Shown here: positions 16,288 to 25,250 of the stretch, one piece after another
Layout: each line of letters begins with the position of its first letter
Numbering within the stretch: the stretch's first letter is position 1
NCBI GenBank assembly: GCA_017849575.1
Contig: JAFIGV010000011.1
Span: 62,001 to 126,000, forward strand
Length of the DNA stretch: 64,000 nt
Source of the DNA: Flavipsychrobacter sp.
GTDB lineage: Bacteria; Bacteroidota; Bacteroidia; Chitinophagales; Chitinophagaceae
Direction: 5' to 3'
The notes under the pieces: model-generated
The model's database searches: none
What the model was told of the DNA's origin: nothing
What the model saw: only the letters and a program-made list of their open reading frames with translations
Made by a program: the position numbers and the translations under genes

Positions 16288-17283
16288 ATGAGAAAGATTC
16301 TCCTGATCTTGCTGGCCACAGCAGTAGGACTGCCGGCACTGGCTCAACGCCGTACCACCCGTGTTATCGACAACAAGGGAACCATCAAAATGGTGCTGGA
16401 TTCCAGCTCACACTTTATTGACACTGCCTACAATGGTCTCACGGAGCTAAACGACTCTACCGTGATCCTCGGCGGCAAGCTCACACAGACAACGATAATT
16501 GACATCAACGGAAATTCTCTGCAAATAGCCAACCTGGTTTCCGGAGCCGGCACCGACAGCGTTGTCGTGGCCGATCCTTCTACCGGCGAGCTCAAAAGGG
16601 TGTCTGCATCGAGACTGTTTGGAAACCTTACAGCAAAAAATGGCCTCACCAAAATCGGCGACACGATAAAACTCGGCGGGGCACTTACCGAGCCCACCAG
16701 CATAGACGCGTCGGCCACCAACACCCTGACGATCAATGCCACTACGGCGGGCGCAATCCGGCTGGCAGGTATGACCTCCGGCTTGACCTCGGATAGCCTT
16801 GTAGTGGTGGATCCGGCAACGAGCAGCCTCCGCTATATCTCCGCATCAAAACTGCTCGCCGCGTTGCAAGCCAAAAATGGCCTGACGAAAAACGGTGATA
16901 CACTTGAGCTGGGCGGTACACTTACACGCGCCACAACCATTTCAACCAGTGCTACCAACACGCTCGCTATTGAAGGGCTGCAGTCGGGCAGCTTTGCTAC
17001 CGACAGCATCGTAGTGGCCAACCCGGCTTCCGGTGTCCTGAAAAGAGTGTCGGCCAGCTCGCTGCTGATCAGCAACGAAACAAGTTTTGCCGCCGTTACC
17101 GGCACATTGACCTATGCGGTAACCGCTATTCCTGCAGATGTAACGAGAGTGTGGGTGTACAGAAACGGAGCAAAACTGGTTGCAGGGACAGATTATACGG
17201 TTAACGGTACCGACGTGACGTTTATACAGAATGGCTACACCGTTACCACCGGCGATGTTATTGAAGTACAATGGGTGAAATAA
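16288..17283 (+). CDS. Exported repeat protein with fibre-like modules (second of three)
   Basis: This encodes 331 residues with signal peptide MRKILLILLATAVGLPALAQ. Three ~75-residue repeats share the pattern NGLTKxGDTxxLGGxLTxxT, then SATNTLxIxG, then TDSxVVxxPxSGxLKRVSAS. The C-terminal ~70 residues carry the YRNGAKLVAGTDYTVNG module seen in the preceding protein. The alternating short strands and Gly/Thr turns suggest a beta-helical or trimeric fibre. The leader is an A/C-only tract directly before the ATG, with no Shine-Dalgarno. Spacing to the neighbours is 45 and 188 nt, so it is probably part of one surface-protein locus. Confidence 0.8.
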   Translation: MRKILLILLATAVGLPALAQRRTTRVIDNKGTIKMVLDSSSHFIDTAYNGLTELNDSTVILGGKLTQTTIIDINGNSLQIANLVSGAGTDSVVVADPSTGELKRVSASRLFGNLTAKNGLTKIGDTIKLGGALTEPTSIDASATNTLTINATTAGAIRLAGMTSGLTSDSLVVVDPATSSLRYISASKLLAALQAKNGLTKNGDTLELGGTLTRATTISTSATNTLAIEGLQSGSFATDSIVVANPASGVLKRVSASSLLISNETSFAAVTGTLTYAVTAIPADVTRVWVYRNGAKLVAGTDYTVNGTDVTFIQNGYTVTTGDVIEVQWVK

Positions 17284-17471
17284 GAAGATTCTGAGATTGT
17301 CTCGACGGTAACCTTTCTGTTTTGTGCAGGCAAAGAGTAGCATCCGGGTACAGCCATCTTAATGGTACAATGGCCGGCATTCTTTTCATAGCATCGCAAC
17401 CAGAAAGAAGATCGTTGAGGCAATCTCCATTGTTAACTCTACCCTCTTCACCTACAATAGAAATCGTAGCC

Positions 17472-18476
17472 ATGGAAGGCGACTACCAAAAAAAGTTGAA
17501 ACACCTTGTTTTTTTACTGATGCTGCTCATGTCAGTAAACTTGTCCGCTCAGTCCTTAATAGACATGAAGGGTACGAGAATGATGGTGGACACCTCAAAA
17601 TGGCGATTGTCAGGTACGAACATCTATTCCAAAAATACCGGGAACGTGGGCATTTCCAACCCCTCGCCGAGCTACAAACTGGATGTAAGCGGCAAAGGTC
17701 GGTTTACGGACAGCCTGGTGGTGAACAGCGTCCGGATCATGGGTATTGCAGCAGGAACGGTCAATGACAGCCTTTTGGTCATAGAACCCGCTACCGGAAT
17801 CGTAAGAAGAATAGCGGTAAACCGGCTGCCCGGCGGCAGACCCGACTCTACCACTGCATCCAACGGACTTACCCTTACCGGAAAAGATGTTCAATTGGGC
17901 GGTGCCCTCACAAAGCCCACTACGATTGGCACCTCAGCTACCAACACACTCGCATTAAGCGGATTGTCCGGCGGCAACCTGACAACCGACAGTGTACTTG
18001 TAGTCAACAATGCGGGCGTGATAAAAAGAGCATCCATGGCAACTTTTCCGCGAGTGGACCTTGATGCAGACCGCACCAGCAATTATACACCAGGAGTGGC
18101 TTACGCCACCATTGTCTATAACACTGTGAACACCAACGTATCTTCACAATACAATTCAGGAACCGGAATATTTACCGCAGCTGAAGATGGTCTTTATCAG
18201 GTGATGGTAACCAACATGTATAACGGCAATATACAGGGCGATGCAATGTTCCGGAATCGTGTTATTCTTAACGGATCTGTTGTAGAGCTCGAAGGTTCAG
18301 TGGCGTTTTCGCCCTATAGTTCAGGTTCGGGTCTCGATGGCACAATAAGCCTCACCACAGTGCTATCATTGGCAGCCGGCGATAACCTGAGAATACAGGG
18401 AGGAGGTGAAGTGGGAAATATAAGGCCCCGCTATAGTACCGGACAGCACAAACTTCAAATCGTCCGCCTGCGATAA
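17472..18476 (+). CDS. Exported repeat protein with C1q/TNF-like C-terminal domain (third of three)
   Basis: The 334-residue product starts at ATG 17472, with a signal peptide ending VNLSAQ. It contains SKNTGNVGISNPSPSYKLDV, a short fibre motif, and one copy of the NGLTLTGKDVQLGGALTKPT repeat shared with the preceding gene. The C-terminal ~140 residues (FTAAEDGLYQVMVTNMY, RNRVILNGS, LSLAAGDNLRIQGGG, HKLQIVRL) match the jelly-roll strand order of C1q/TNF-like domains, which often form trimeric binding heads. Shaft repeat plus head domain fits a surface fibre, but the ligand is unknown. Confidence 0.8.
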   Translation: MEGDYQKKLKHLVFLLMLLMSVNLSAQSLIDMKGTRMMVDTSKWRLSGTNIYSKNTGNVGISNPSPSYKLDVSGKGRFTDSLVVNSVRIMGIAAGTVNDSLLVIEPATGIVRRIAVNRLPGGRPDSTTASNGLTLTGKDVQLGGALTKPTTIGTSATNTLALSGLSGGNLTTDSVLVVNNAGVIKRASMATFPRVDLDADRTSNYTPGVAYATIVYNTVNTNVSSQYNSGTGIFTAAEDGLYQVMVTNMYNGNIQGDAMFRNRVILNGSVVELEGSVAFSPYSSGSGLDGTISLTTVLSLAAGDNLRIQGGGEVGNIRPRYSTGQHKLQIVRLR

Positions 18477-18557
18477 ACAGGCTCCCATGCGCGCTCATTA
18501 ACCACCATCAGCCTCAGTTTCCTAACGAATGGAGCCGCATCATTCCACCATCAGAAC

Positions 18558-19034
18558 CTAAGGAACTAACTGTTGAAAGACCTGCTGCACTTCTGTTTCG
18601 AAAGGCTGCAGGTAACCGGGAAGGCTGGAAATATCGTCCGCAATGATATAACTGTATCGCTTTCCGTGTATAAATAACACCAGATATTTTGCGGTGCCAT
18701 CTACCTCAAACTTAGGTAAACCCAATACCGGTGCATTTTCCAGCAGAAGTGCGGAAGGCACCTTGCTGAGCAGCGGCACAGCATAGGCGGCCGTAGCCTC
18801 CGGCAAAGAAAATCCGAAATGGTAGGCGGTAAGCGTATCGTTGTAGGCTCTTGTGGTATCAGCCTTCACGCCAGCACGGCTGATTAGAAAAGCCTCGCGG
18901 ATGGGTATCATGCCTCCATAAGCCTGAAGGATTATCGAATCGGCAACCACGGTACTGCTCATTTGATCGGAGCATTTGCAGCAGGAGGATTGTAAAACAA
19001 CAACCACAGCAGCTAAGAAAATAAGATATCTCAT
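18558..19034 (-). CDS. Hypothetical lipoprotein
   Basis: Starting at MRYLIFLAAVVVVLQ (19034), this 158-residue protein has a hydrophobic signal and a Cys cluster SSCCKC that probably contains the lipidation site. The mature part has VVADSIILQAYGGMIPIREA, FGFSLPEATAAYAVPL and KFEVDGTAKYLVLFIHGKRY, probably a small alpha/beta fold. No family is recognised. It converges on the fibre-like trio and is divergent from etfB. Longer in-frame starts upstream are not supported by a signal peptide. Confidence 0.75.
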   Translation of the reverse strand: MRYLIFLAAVVVVLQSSCCKCSDQMSSTVVADSIILQAYGGMIPIREAFLISRAGVKADTTRAYNDTLTAYHFGFSLPEATAAYAVPLLSKVPSALLLENAPVLGLPKFEVDGTAKYLVLFIHGKRYSYIIADDISSLPGYLQPFETEVQQVFQQLVP

Positions 19035-19157
19035 AATATTAGTTTTGCTTGGTAAAAAAACGGGCTTCATACCGCCTGCCTATATAGACGAACTATGCGT
19101 TAACTTTCTTAGTAAGAGATATAAAATCCCTGCCGGGCATTTTTTTACAAAGAGCAT

Positions 19158-19195
19158 GAAGACCAGGAGCCAGGATTTTTCATCTCCTGGTCTTC
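19158..19195. other. 12 bp inverted repeat upstream of etfBA
   Basis: GAAGACCAGGAG (19158-19169) and CTCCTGGTCTTC (19184-19195) are perfect inverted repeats around a 14 nt loop. The repeat ends 27 nt before the etfB -7 box and is not followed by a T-run on the plus strand. It could be an operator or a minus-strand hairpin. Confidence 0.5.
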
Positions 19196-19221
19196 CGATT
19201 GGAGCGCAAAACATTTTGCAG

Positions 19222-19229
19222 TAGGTTTG
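19222..19229 (+). promoter_or_regulatory. Promoter -7 box of etfBA
   Basis: TAGGTTTG matches TAnnTTTG exactly, 52 nt before the etfB ATG. A TTGG sequence 19 nt upstream is a plausible -33 element. Confidence 0.55.
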
Positions 19230-19281
19230 CACACAAATTTTCCGGAGACTGCTCCGGCAATTCTTAAAACAAAAAATTCTG

Positions 19282-20025
19282 ATGAAGATTTTAGTTTGTA
19301 TCAGTCAGGTACCTGACACCACTACCAAAATCGCTTTCAGCGACAACAATACCACTTTTAATACCGCGGGTGTTACCATGATCATCAATCCTTACGATGA
19401 ATGGTATGCCCTGGTACGCGCGCTGGAGCTCAAGGAAAGCGGAGCTGCAACTGCTGTTCACCTGATTACAGTAGGTAAAGCCGACGCTGAACCCGTGATC
19501 CGCAAGGCGCTTGCGCTGGGCGGCGATGAAGCCATCCGTATTGACACGGAAAGCCACGATCCATTTGTAGTAGCTTCAGAAATTGCGGCTTATGCAAGAA
19601 CCGAAAATTATGATCTGGTGCTTTGCGGTAAAGAATCCATTGATTATAACAACGGGGTGATGGGAGCTATGCTGGCAGAAATGCTCGACATGAACTATGT
19701 AGGCTTCGCTACAAAACTTGACCTGAGCGGCAATACAGCGACTATCAACCGCGAAATAGAAGGGGGCGAAGAAACCGACACTGCCGGTCTGCCACTGGTA
19801 GTATCCTGCCAAAAGGGAATGTCGGAAGCGCGTATTCCCAATATGCGAGGCATTATGGCTGCCCGTACCAAGCCGCTGAAAGTAGTGGCGGCATCAGGCT
19901 TTGCGGCGGTAGCTACCATCGTATCTTACGAAATGCCACCTGCTAAGACCGGCGTTAAGATGTTTGATGCAGATAATATGGATGGACTGGTTGCAGCACT
20001 GCACAACGAAGCAAAGGTGATTTAG
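19282..20025 (+). CDS. etfB: Electron transfer flavoprotein, beta subunit
   Basis: The 247-residue protein begins MKILVCISQVPDTTTKIAF and carries the AMP-binding and interface motifs of EtfB (NPYDEWYALVRALELKE, LVLCGKESIDYNNGVMGAML). EtfAB is a soluble heterodimer that takes electrons from acyl-CoA and related dehydrogenases and passes them to the quinone pool through ETF:quinone oxidoreductase. The gene is followed 46 nt later by etfA on the same strand. Length and motif spacing are normal. Confidence 0.96.
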   Translation: MKILVCISQVPDTTTKIAFSDNNTTFNTAGVTMIINPYDEWYALVRALELKESGAATAVHLITVGKADAEPVIRKALALGGDEAIRIDTESHDPFVVASEIAAYARTENYDLVLCGKESIDYNNGVMGAMLAEMLDMNYVGFATKLDLSGNTATINREIEGGEETDTAGLPLVVSCQKGMSEARIPNMRGIMAARTKPLKVVAASGFAAVATIVSYEMPPAKTGVKMFDADNMDGLVAALHNEAKVI

Positions 20026-20071
20026 CCATTTGCAGGATCCTAAACATTAACAACTTACAATCATCAAGATA

Positions 20072-21049
20072 ATGTCAGTATTAGTATTCGCAGAACATAC
20101 ACAGGGAAGCTTCAAGAAAAAGACTTTTGAAGCGGTACAATATGCTGCGGCTATAGCACAACAAATGGGCTCCAGTACTACCGCCGTAGTGCTGGGTAAT
20201 GTAAGCGACAGCGCAGCCGCTGAATTAGGGAACTACGGTGCACAAAAAGTGATTGTAGTTGCCGATACGCGTCTCGACAATCTGAGCGCACGTGCCTATG
20301 CCAAAGCATTGGCTGCTGCCGCCGAAAAAGAAGGCGCCAAAGTAATAGTTGCCTCACACGATGTAACCGGAAAAGCCGTAGCTCCCCGCCTCGCGGCGCG
20401 CATGAAAGCCGGAATGGTTGCAGGTGCCATCGGTCATCCTGACACGAGCAACGGCTTTGTAGTAAAAAAAGCGGTATTTGCCGGAAAGGCTTTTGCTTTT
20501 GTAAATATCACCAGTGAGGTAAAAGTGATCACGCTAATGCCCAACACTTTCGCGGTTCAGAAAAATGAAGGTACTGCCAACGTAGAAAAGCTTGACGTTG
20601 CTTTTGATGACAAGGACTTTGGCGTACAGGTAAAAGAGGTGAATAAAGTAACCGGAACTGTTCCTCTTGCTGAAGCGGAACTGGTAGTTTCCGGCGGACG
20701 TGGAATGAAAGGTCCAGAGAACTGGCCTGTGCTGGAAGCGCTGGCGGGTGAACTGGGCGCAGCATTGGCATGCAGCCGTCCGGTAGCAGATAGCCATTGG
20801 CGTCCGCACCACGAACACGTGGGACAAACAGGCGGCACCATTCGTCCGAATCTGTATATCGCCGTGGGTATTTCAGGAGCTATCCAACATCTTGCGGGCG
20901 TAAACGGATCGAAGACGATTGTGGTGATCAATAAAGATCCCGAAGCTCCATTTTTCAAAGCTGCCGACTATGGAGTAGTGGGCGATGCGCTGGAGATTCT
21001 TCCAAAACTTACCGAAGCCGTAAAAAAGTTTAAAGCTTCGCATAACTAA
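20072..21049 (+). CDS. etfA: Electron transfer flavoprotein, alpha subunit
   Basis: A 325-residue EtfA. The N-terminal domain (MSVLVFAEHTQGSFKKKTFE) is followed by the FAD-binding C-terminal domain with VVSGGRGMKGPENWPVLEAL, ACSRPVADSHW, QTGGTIRPNLYIAVGISGAI and VVINKDPEAPFFKAADYGVVG. These are the classical FAD-contacting blocks. It forms the ETF heterodimer with the product of the preceding gene and shares its promoter. A strong terminator closes the operon. Confidence 0.96.
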   Translation: MSVLVFAEHTQGSFKKKTFEAVQYAAAIAQQMGSSTTAVVLGNVSDSAAAELGNYGAQKVIVVADTRLDNLSARAYAKALAAAAEKEGAKVIVASHDVTGKAVAPRLAARMKAGMVAGAIGHPDTSNGFVVKKAVFAGKAFAFVNITSEVKVITLMPNTFAVQKNEGTANVEKLDVAFDDKDFGVQVKEVNKVTGTVPLAEAELVVSGGRGMKGPENWPVLEALAGELGAALACSRPVADSHWRPHHEHVGQTGGTIRPNLYIAVGISGAIQHLAGVNGSKTIVVINKDPEAPFFKAADYGVVGDALEILPKLTEAVKKFKASHN

Positions 21050-21092
21050 ATGTGAACCACTAGTTCGCGTAGAACCACTTATAAAAGCCGTT

Positions 21093-21122
21093 AGTAGCTG
21101 TCGGAAGGCAGCTACTTTTTTT
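21093..21122 (+). terminator. Terminator of etfBA
   Basis: AGTAGCTG-TCGGAAGG-CAGCTACT followed by TTTTTTT, 43 nt after the etfA stop. This is a perfect 8 bp stem and U-tract. Confidence 0.9.
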
Positions 21123-21216
21123 ATGTTCATTATAAGTCTCCCGCCTTTCGACGGAAAACATTATTTTCATCTATCATATAGCTTTACCGTACATCACTTT
21201 TTAAAAAAAAATAAAG

Positions 21217-21777
21217 ATGACAAAGATTCTGATGACACTTTTATTGCTCTTAGCAAATGTTTGCATGGATGCGCAGGTCGTTTTTTCTGAAAGTTTCGAA
21301 GGCACTGCATTTCCTCCTGTAGGCTGGACTTTAGTTCCCTCCTCTGCATCATCTGCATACCTGGGAAAATGGCAAAAAAATACAAGAATTACACCAATGA
21401 TAAGGAGTGGACATGCCTCCGCTTTGTCCAGTACGGCAGATGATGCTACTCGATGCGATGTATTCCTATATACGCCAACTATCCCCGCACATGCCGGATG
21501 GATCAAAGTTAGCTGCTGGGTAAAACTTCGTACCACTGCATCACAAGCACGTGACACTTTTGCCATTAGTTACCAGCCAAACATAGCCGGGTCTCGTCCC
21601 GTGGTAATGAAAACAATATCCTCTTGGACTTCTCGCGATTGGATTCATGTGGAGTTTAAATACAAAATCCGTGTTATTTCTCCATTTAAAATCGCGTTTC
21701 GAAACGTGATAGCCGTTAGCCCTGCCCGACCCGACTATTCTTTCGCTCTCGATGACATCAAGATTGAGTTTCTGTAA
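21217..21777 (+). CDS. Exported choice-of-anchor/cleaved-adhesin-like domain protein
   Basis: The product has 186 residues with signal peptide MTKILMTLLLLLANVCMDAQ. The mature protein is one beta-sandwich domain opening with VFSESFEGTAFPPVGWTLV, the hallmark of cleaved-adhesin/choice-of-anchor J domains, and ending SFALDDIKIEFL. Such domains are usually modules of larger type IX secreted proteins. Here the domain stands alone without a sorting tail, so it may be a single-domain lipid-free exoprotein or a fragment of a longer ancestor. It is slightly more AT-rich than its neighbours. Confidence 0.75.
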   Translation: MTKILMTLLLLLANVCMDAQVVFSESFEGTAFPPVGWTLVPSSASSAYLGKWQKNTRITPMIRSGHASALSSTADDATRCDVFLYTPTIPAHAGWIKVSCWVKLRTTASQARDTFAISYQPNIAGSRPVVMKTISSWTSRDWIHVEFKYKIRVISPFKIAFRNVIAVSPARPDYSFALDDIKIEFL

Positions 21778-21868
21778 TTTGATCGACAAATCCTTAAGTT
21801 CCAGATCCCATATTTTGGTACATCTTAAGGGTAAAACCGGTTCACTCAACTTCAACGAATAACCTGCT

Positions 21869-22819
21869 ATGAAAAAAACAACCTCATGGTGCATCATGCT
21901 CCTGTTTATCGCCAACGTTTGCTTTGCACAAAATGGAAAACTTTTAAAGCAAAATCCGTATTACCTCCGCGACAGCATAGTTGCAAAATGGGCGTCAATG
22001 ATTCCAGATGTCAAACAACGCGTGGATCAGTCAGAATTCTACAGTATCAGCTATTTGTCCGACGGGTTGAAAGTGAATGGCTATCTGTCCCTTCCCAAAA
22101 AGTCCGGTGTGTACCCTGTTATCATTTTCAACCGCGGAGGCAATCGTGAATTCGGCAGTCTGAATGATGCACAGATCATTCGTATTCTGGCACTGGTGTC
22201 AAGCTGGGGATATGTATGCATTGCCAGCCAATACAGAGGGAATAGCGGCAGCGAAGGCATGGAAGAATTTGGCGGCAAGGATGTAAACGATGTGGTGAAT
22301 CTTATCCCCTGTCTGAATTATATACCAAAGGCGGACACATCGCGAATAGGCATGTGGGGCTGGAGCCGTGGGGGCATGATGACCTATCTTGCCCTTACCC
22401 AAACCTGCCGTATCAAAGCTGCTGTGGTGGGCTCCGGGCTGGCTAATGCATTTACGACCATAAGTAAAAGACCCGGGATGGAGTCCGTATTTGAAGAACT
22501 CGCTCCCGGCTATTCGCAACACAAAGATTCGATACTCAAAGCACGCAGTGCAGTATATCAGGCAGAGAAAATGTGCGCTTCCACACCTATACTCATTTTA
22601 GCCGGCACTGCCGACTGGCGTGTATCGCCGGAAGAACAATTTGAAATGGCGCGCCGGCTGTATGAGCTCAAACACCCGGTTCGCTTCGAACTGCTGGAAG
22701 GCGGGCAACACAGCCTAGCGGAGCATTTTGATGAAGTAAACCGTGCAACCCAAGATTTTTTCGATCAATACGTGCGGGATAGGAAAGCTATTCCTTCATT
22801 AGAGCCACATGGTAATTGA
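21869..22819 (+). CDS. Secreted alpha/beta hydrolase, prolyl oligopeptidase-like
   Basis: A 316-residue protein with a signal peptide ending NVCFAQ. The catalytic domain has the nucleophile elbow GWSRGG (Ser in GMWGWSRGGMMTY), an acid residue in LAGTADWRVSPEEQ and a His in LEGGQHSLAE, as in S9-type dipeptidyl or acylaminoacyl peptidases and related esterases. The N-terminal propeller of full-length S9 enzymes is absent, which is common for esterase-like members. It is likely periplasmic. No neighbouring transporter reveals a substrate. Confidence 0.88.
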   Translation: MKKTTSWCIMLLFIANVCFAQNGKLLKQNPYYLRDSIVAKWASMIPDVKQRVDQSEFYSISYLSDGLKVNGYLSLPKKSGVYPVIIFNRGGNREFGSLNDAQIIRILALVSSWGYVCIASQYRGNSGSEGMEEFGGKDVNDVVNLIPCLNYIPKADTSRIGMWGWSRGGMMTYLALTQTCRIKAAVVGSGLANAFTTISKRPGMESVFEELAPGYSQHKDSILKARSAVYQAEKMCASTPILILAGTADWRVSPEEQFEMARRLYELKHPVRFELLEGGQHSLAEHFDEVNRATQDFFDQYVRDRKAIPSLEPHGN

Positions 22820-22888
22820 CACAAACTGAGCTTTTTCATTGTTCAGGATCTTATTCCTAGTTCAGGCTCGATGTTCCGAAGGGTCGAT

Positions 22889-22946
22889 GTTCAGGATGTT
22901 CCGACGGGCATCCTGAACTTAAGGATGTCGCGGATTTGTAATCCGC
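22889..22946 (-). repeat. REP-like double-hairpin element, copy 2
   Basis: On the minus strand the order is hairpin A (GCGGATT-ACA-AATCCGC, 22946-22930), linker GACATCCTTAA, then hairpin B (GTTCAGGATG/CATCCTGAAC, 22918-22889, 10 nt loop). Compared with 5775-5835, both stems differ at paired positions (T-A to G-C in A, C-G to A-T in B) while the pairing is kept. An additional partial duplication (GATGTTCCGA at 22870 and GATGTTCCGA-like at 22896) precedes it. Confidence 0.7.
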
Positions 22947-22976
22947 CACAGGAATACGTTTATCAATTTCCGCTTG

Positions 22977-24758
22977 CTAAGCCATAGCCTTTGCTGGTGT
23001 TTCCTTGCGCTCGCCGATCTGCTGGCGCCACATAGCGTAATAAAGTCCCTTTTCATCGAGCAGGCTGTAGTGATTTCCGGTTTCGACAATATGCCCTTTT
23101 TCCAAGACAAAGATGCGGTCGGCATGCATGATGGTAGAAAGCCTGTGGGCGATCATAACGGTAATGTGCTCGCGTTGATCCGTGATGTGACGAATGGTCT
23201 TTGAAATTTCTTCTTCGGTGAGTGAATCGAGTGCCGAGGTGGCTTCGTCGAAAATCATAAGACGCGGATGGCGCAGCAATGCACGGGCTATCGAAAGCCT
23301 TTGCCTCTCGCCACCCGATAGTTTGAGACCACCCTCTCCGATCATCGTATTAATTCCATTTTCTGCCCGGGCTAAAAGATTCTGACAGGCAGCTTTTTCC
23401 AATACTTCGCTGATCTCTGCATCCGTAGCCGTGGGGTTGACAAACAATAGATTTTCTTTGATGGTACCCGAAAACAATTGCGTATCCTGAGTGACAAAAC
23501 CAATCTGCGTCCGCAATTCATCAAACTCAATTTCTTCATCAGCCACATTGTTATAAAAAATGCGTCCGCTGTTGGGATGATAAAGTCCTACGAGCAATTT
23601 TACTAGCGTGGTCTTACCCGATCCCGAAGGACCGACAAAAGCCACCGTCTCCCCAAGCTTCACCTCAAAAGATATTTGCTCCAAAGCAGGGCGCAGCGCA
23701 GTCTGATGTTGAAAGCTTACGTCGCTAAAGCGCAGATGCTGCACCATATTGATGGGCTGCGGATGAAGCGGCTTCCGCTCGGCAGGGCGCTGCATCAAAG
23801 TCTCCATATTATTGAGCGAAGCCTGGGCTTCCCGGTAAGCAAGTATTACATTGCCCAACTCCTGCAGTGGACCGAAAATAAAGAAGGAATAAAACTGCAT
23901 GGAAAAAAGTTGCCCCAGTGTGAGGGTATCGCGAAAAAGAAAAAACAGGAGCGAGAACATGATGCACTGCCGCAAAAAATTGACGAAGGTGCCTTGCACA
24001 AAGGATATGGCGCGGATACTGCGTACTTTTTTCAGTTCCAGCCCCAGTATTTTTATTGTGTTAGCATTGAGCCTGTTGATCTCCTGATTAGTTAATCCCA
24101 GGCTTTTTACGAGCTCGATGTTGCGCAGTGATTCGGTCGTGGAACCGGCAAGTGCATTGGTCTCCGCAACGATATTCTTCTGAATGAACTTGATCTTTTT
24201 ACTCAGAAAGGTGGTCAATAATGCCAGTGCGGTAGCGCCTCCTACAAAGATGATGGGCAGCCAGGGACTGAGACGAAAAGCATAAACCATCACAAAGGCA
24301 ATACCCACCAGGGGTATAAATACAAGGTTGATAAAGCTCATGATAAACTTCTCACAGTCGGTACGCACCTTGGTGAGTACTGAGAGGGTCTCTCCGCTTC
24401 GTTTATCCTCAAAATCCTGATACGGCAGGCTCATGGCGTGTTTCAGCCCATCGGTATAAATATTTGCGCCAAATTTCTGAATGACCACATTGGTTGTATA
24501 ATCCTGAAAAGCCTTGGCAATTCGCGATACCATTGCCGTGCCGACGAGCATTCCCAAAGCCATCATCACCCCCCGGAAATATTCATTATCGAGCCCGTGG
24601 CTCCGATAGTATTCTACCTTGTTGGCAAAAGGATCAATAAGATATTTACCAAAAATGTACGGATCAAAAAGGGAGAAAATCTGATTGATGGAAGCAAGCA
24701 ACAGCGTGACAAATATCATCAGCTTGTACTTACTCAGGTAGCGAAGAAGAAGTTTCAT
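22977..24758 (-). CDS. ABC exporter, fused permease and ATPase (MsbA-like)
   Basis: The 593-residue protein is a half-transporter. Residues ~1-310 form six membrane helices and residues ~340-580 the nucleotide-binding domain. Walker A is FVGPSGSGKTTLVK, the signature is LKLSGGERQRLSIARALL, Walker B is LMIFDEATSALD and the switch His is in VMIAHRLSTI. The fold and length suit a lipid, drug or peptide exporter working as a homodimer. The start at MKLLLRYLSKYKLM is the first Met before helix 1. No accessory genes adjoin, so the substrate is open. Confidence 0.93.
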   Translation of the reverse strand: MKLLLRYLSKYKLMIFVTLLLASINQIFSLFDPYIFGKYLIDPFANKVEYYRSHGLDNEYFRGVMMALGMLVGTAMVSRIAKAFQDYTTNVVIQKFGANIYTDGLKHAMSLPYQDFEDKRSGETLSVLTKVRTDCEKFIMSFINLVFIPLVGIAFVMVYAFRLSPWLPIIFVGGATALALLTTFLSKKIKFIQKNIVAETNALAGSTTESLRNIELVKSLGLTNQEINRLNANTIKILGLELKKVRSIRAISFVQGTFVNFLRQCIMFSLLFFLFRDTLTLGQLFSMQFYSFFIFGPLQELGNVILAYREAQASLNNMETLMQRPAERKPLHPQPINMVQHLRFSDVSFQHQTALRPALEQISFEVKLGETVAFVGPSGSGKTTLVKLLVGLYHPNSGRIFYNNVADEEIEFDELRTQIGFVTQDTQLFSGTIKENLLFVNPTATDAEISEVLEKAACQNLLARAENGINTMIGEGGLKLSGGERQRLSIARALLRHPRLMIFDEATSALDSLTEEEISKTIRHITDQREHITVMIAHRLSTIMHADRIFVLEKGHIVETGNHYSLLDEKGLYYAMWRQQIGERKETPAKAMA

Positions 24759-24818
24759 ACTGCGGACAAAGATAGCGCCACAGTCCGCTTGCCGCGCTGA
24801 TAACCGCTTAGGCGAATT

Positions 24819-25250
24819 CTATAACAGCGAGGATTGAACATACCGGGAGAGCATTTCGCCCACCTTGCGGTCTATAGGAAGCTGAAAAAGTCCGGCATGC
24901 ATCTGCGCAATGTCGAGCCAAAAGGTACGCTCGTTTTCCAGTTGGTTGACGATCACCTCCGGCACCGTTGGTGCGGCAACAAAATAATAAACACTGATCA
25001 CCTGCGATGCATCGAACGCGGAAAGCTGAAAAAAATCAGTGGTATAGAAATGGTCAAGAATATCAATGTCGAGTCCCAGCTCTTCCTTCCATTCTCTTTT
25101 CAGGCAGTCGGCTATACCCTCTCCCCACTCCAATCCGCCGCCGGGAAATTTTGTGATCTGTCTGCCCCTGATCAGTTCTTCATTTACAAGAATCTTTCCC
25201 TCGTGTATCCATATGCCATACACGCGGATATTAAAGCGTTTTGGCTGCAT
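24819..25250 (-). CDS. NUDIX hydrolase
   Basis: A 143-residue protein with a perfect Nudix box at residues 38-60 (GGLEWGEGIADCLKREWKEE, then LGL), matching Gx5Ex7REUxEExGU. The preceding FPGG and basic strand are typical of nucleotide-diphosphate or sugar-nucleotide hydrolases. The start codon shares one base with the stop of corA, so the two are translationally coupled. Substrate unknown. Confidence 0.92.
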   Translation of the reverse strand: MQPKRFNIRVYGIWIHEGKILVNEELIRGRQITKFPGGGLEWGEGIADCLKREWKEELGLDIDILDHFYTTDFFQLSAFDASQVISVYYFVAAPTVPEVIVNQLENERTFWLDIAQMHAGLFQLPIDRKVGEMLSRYVQSSLL

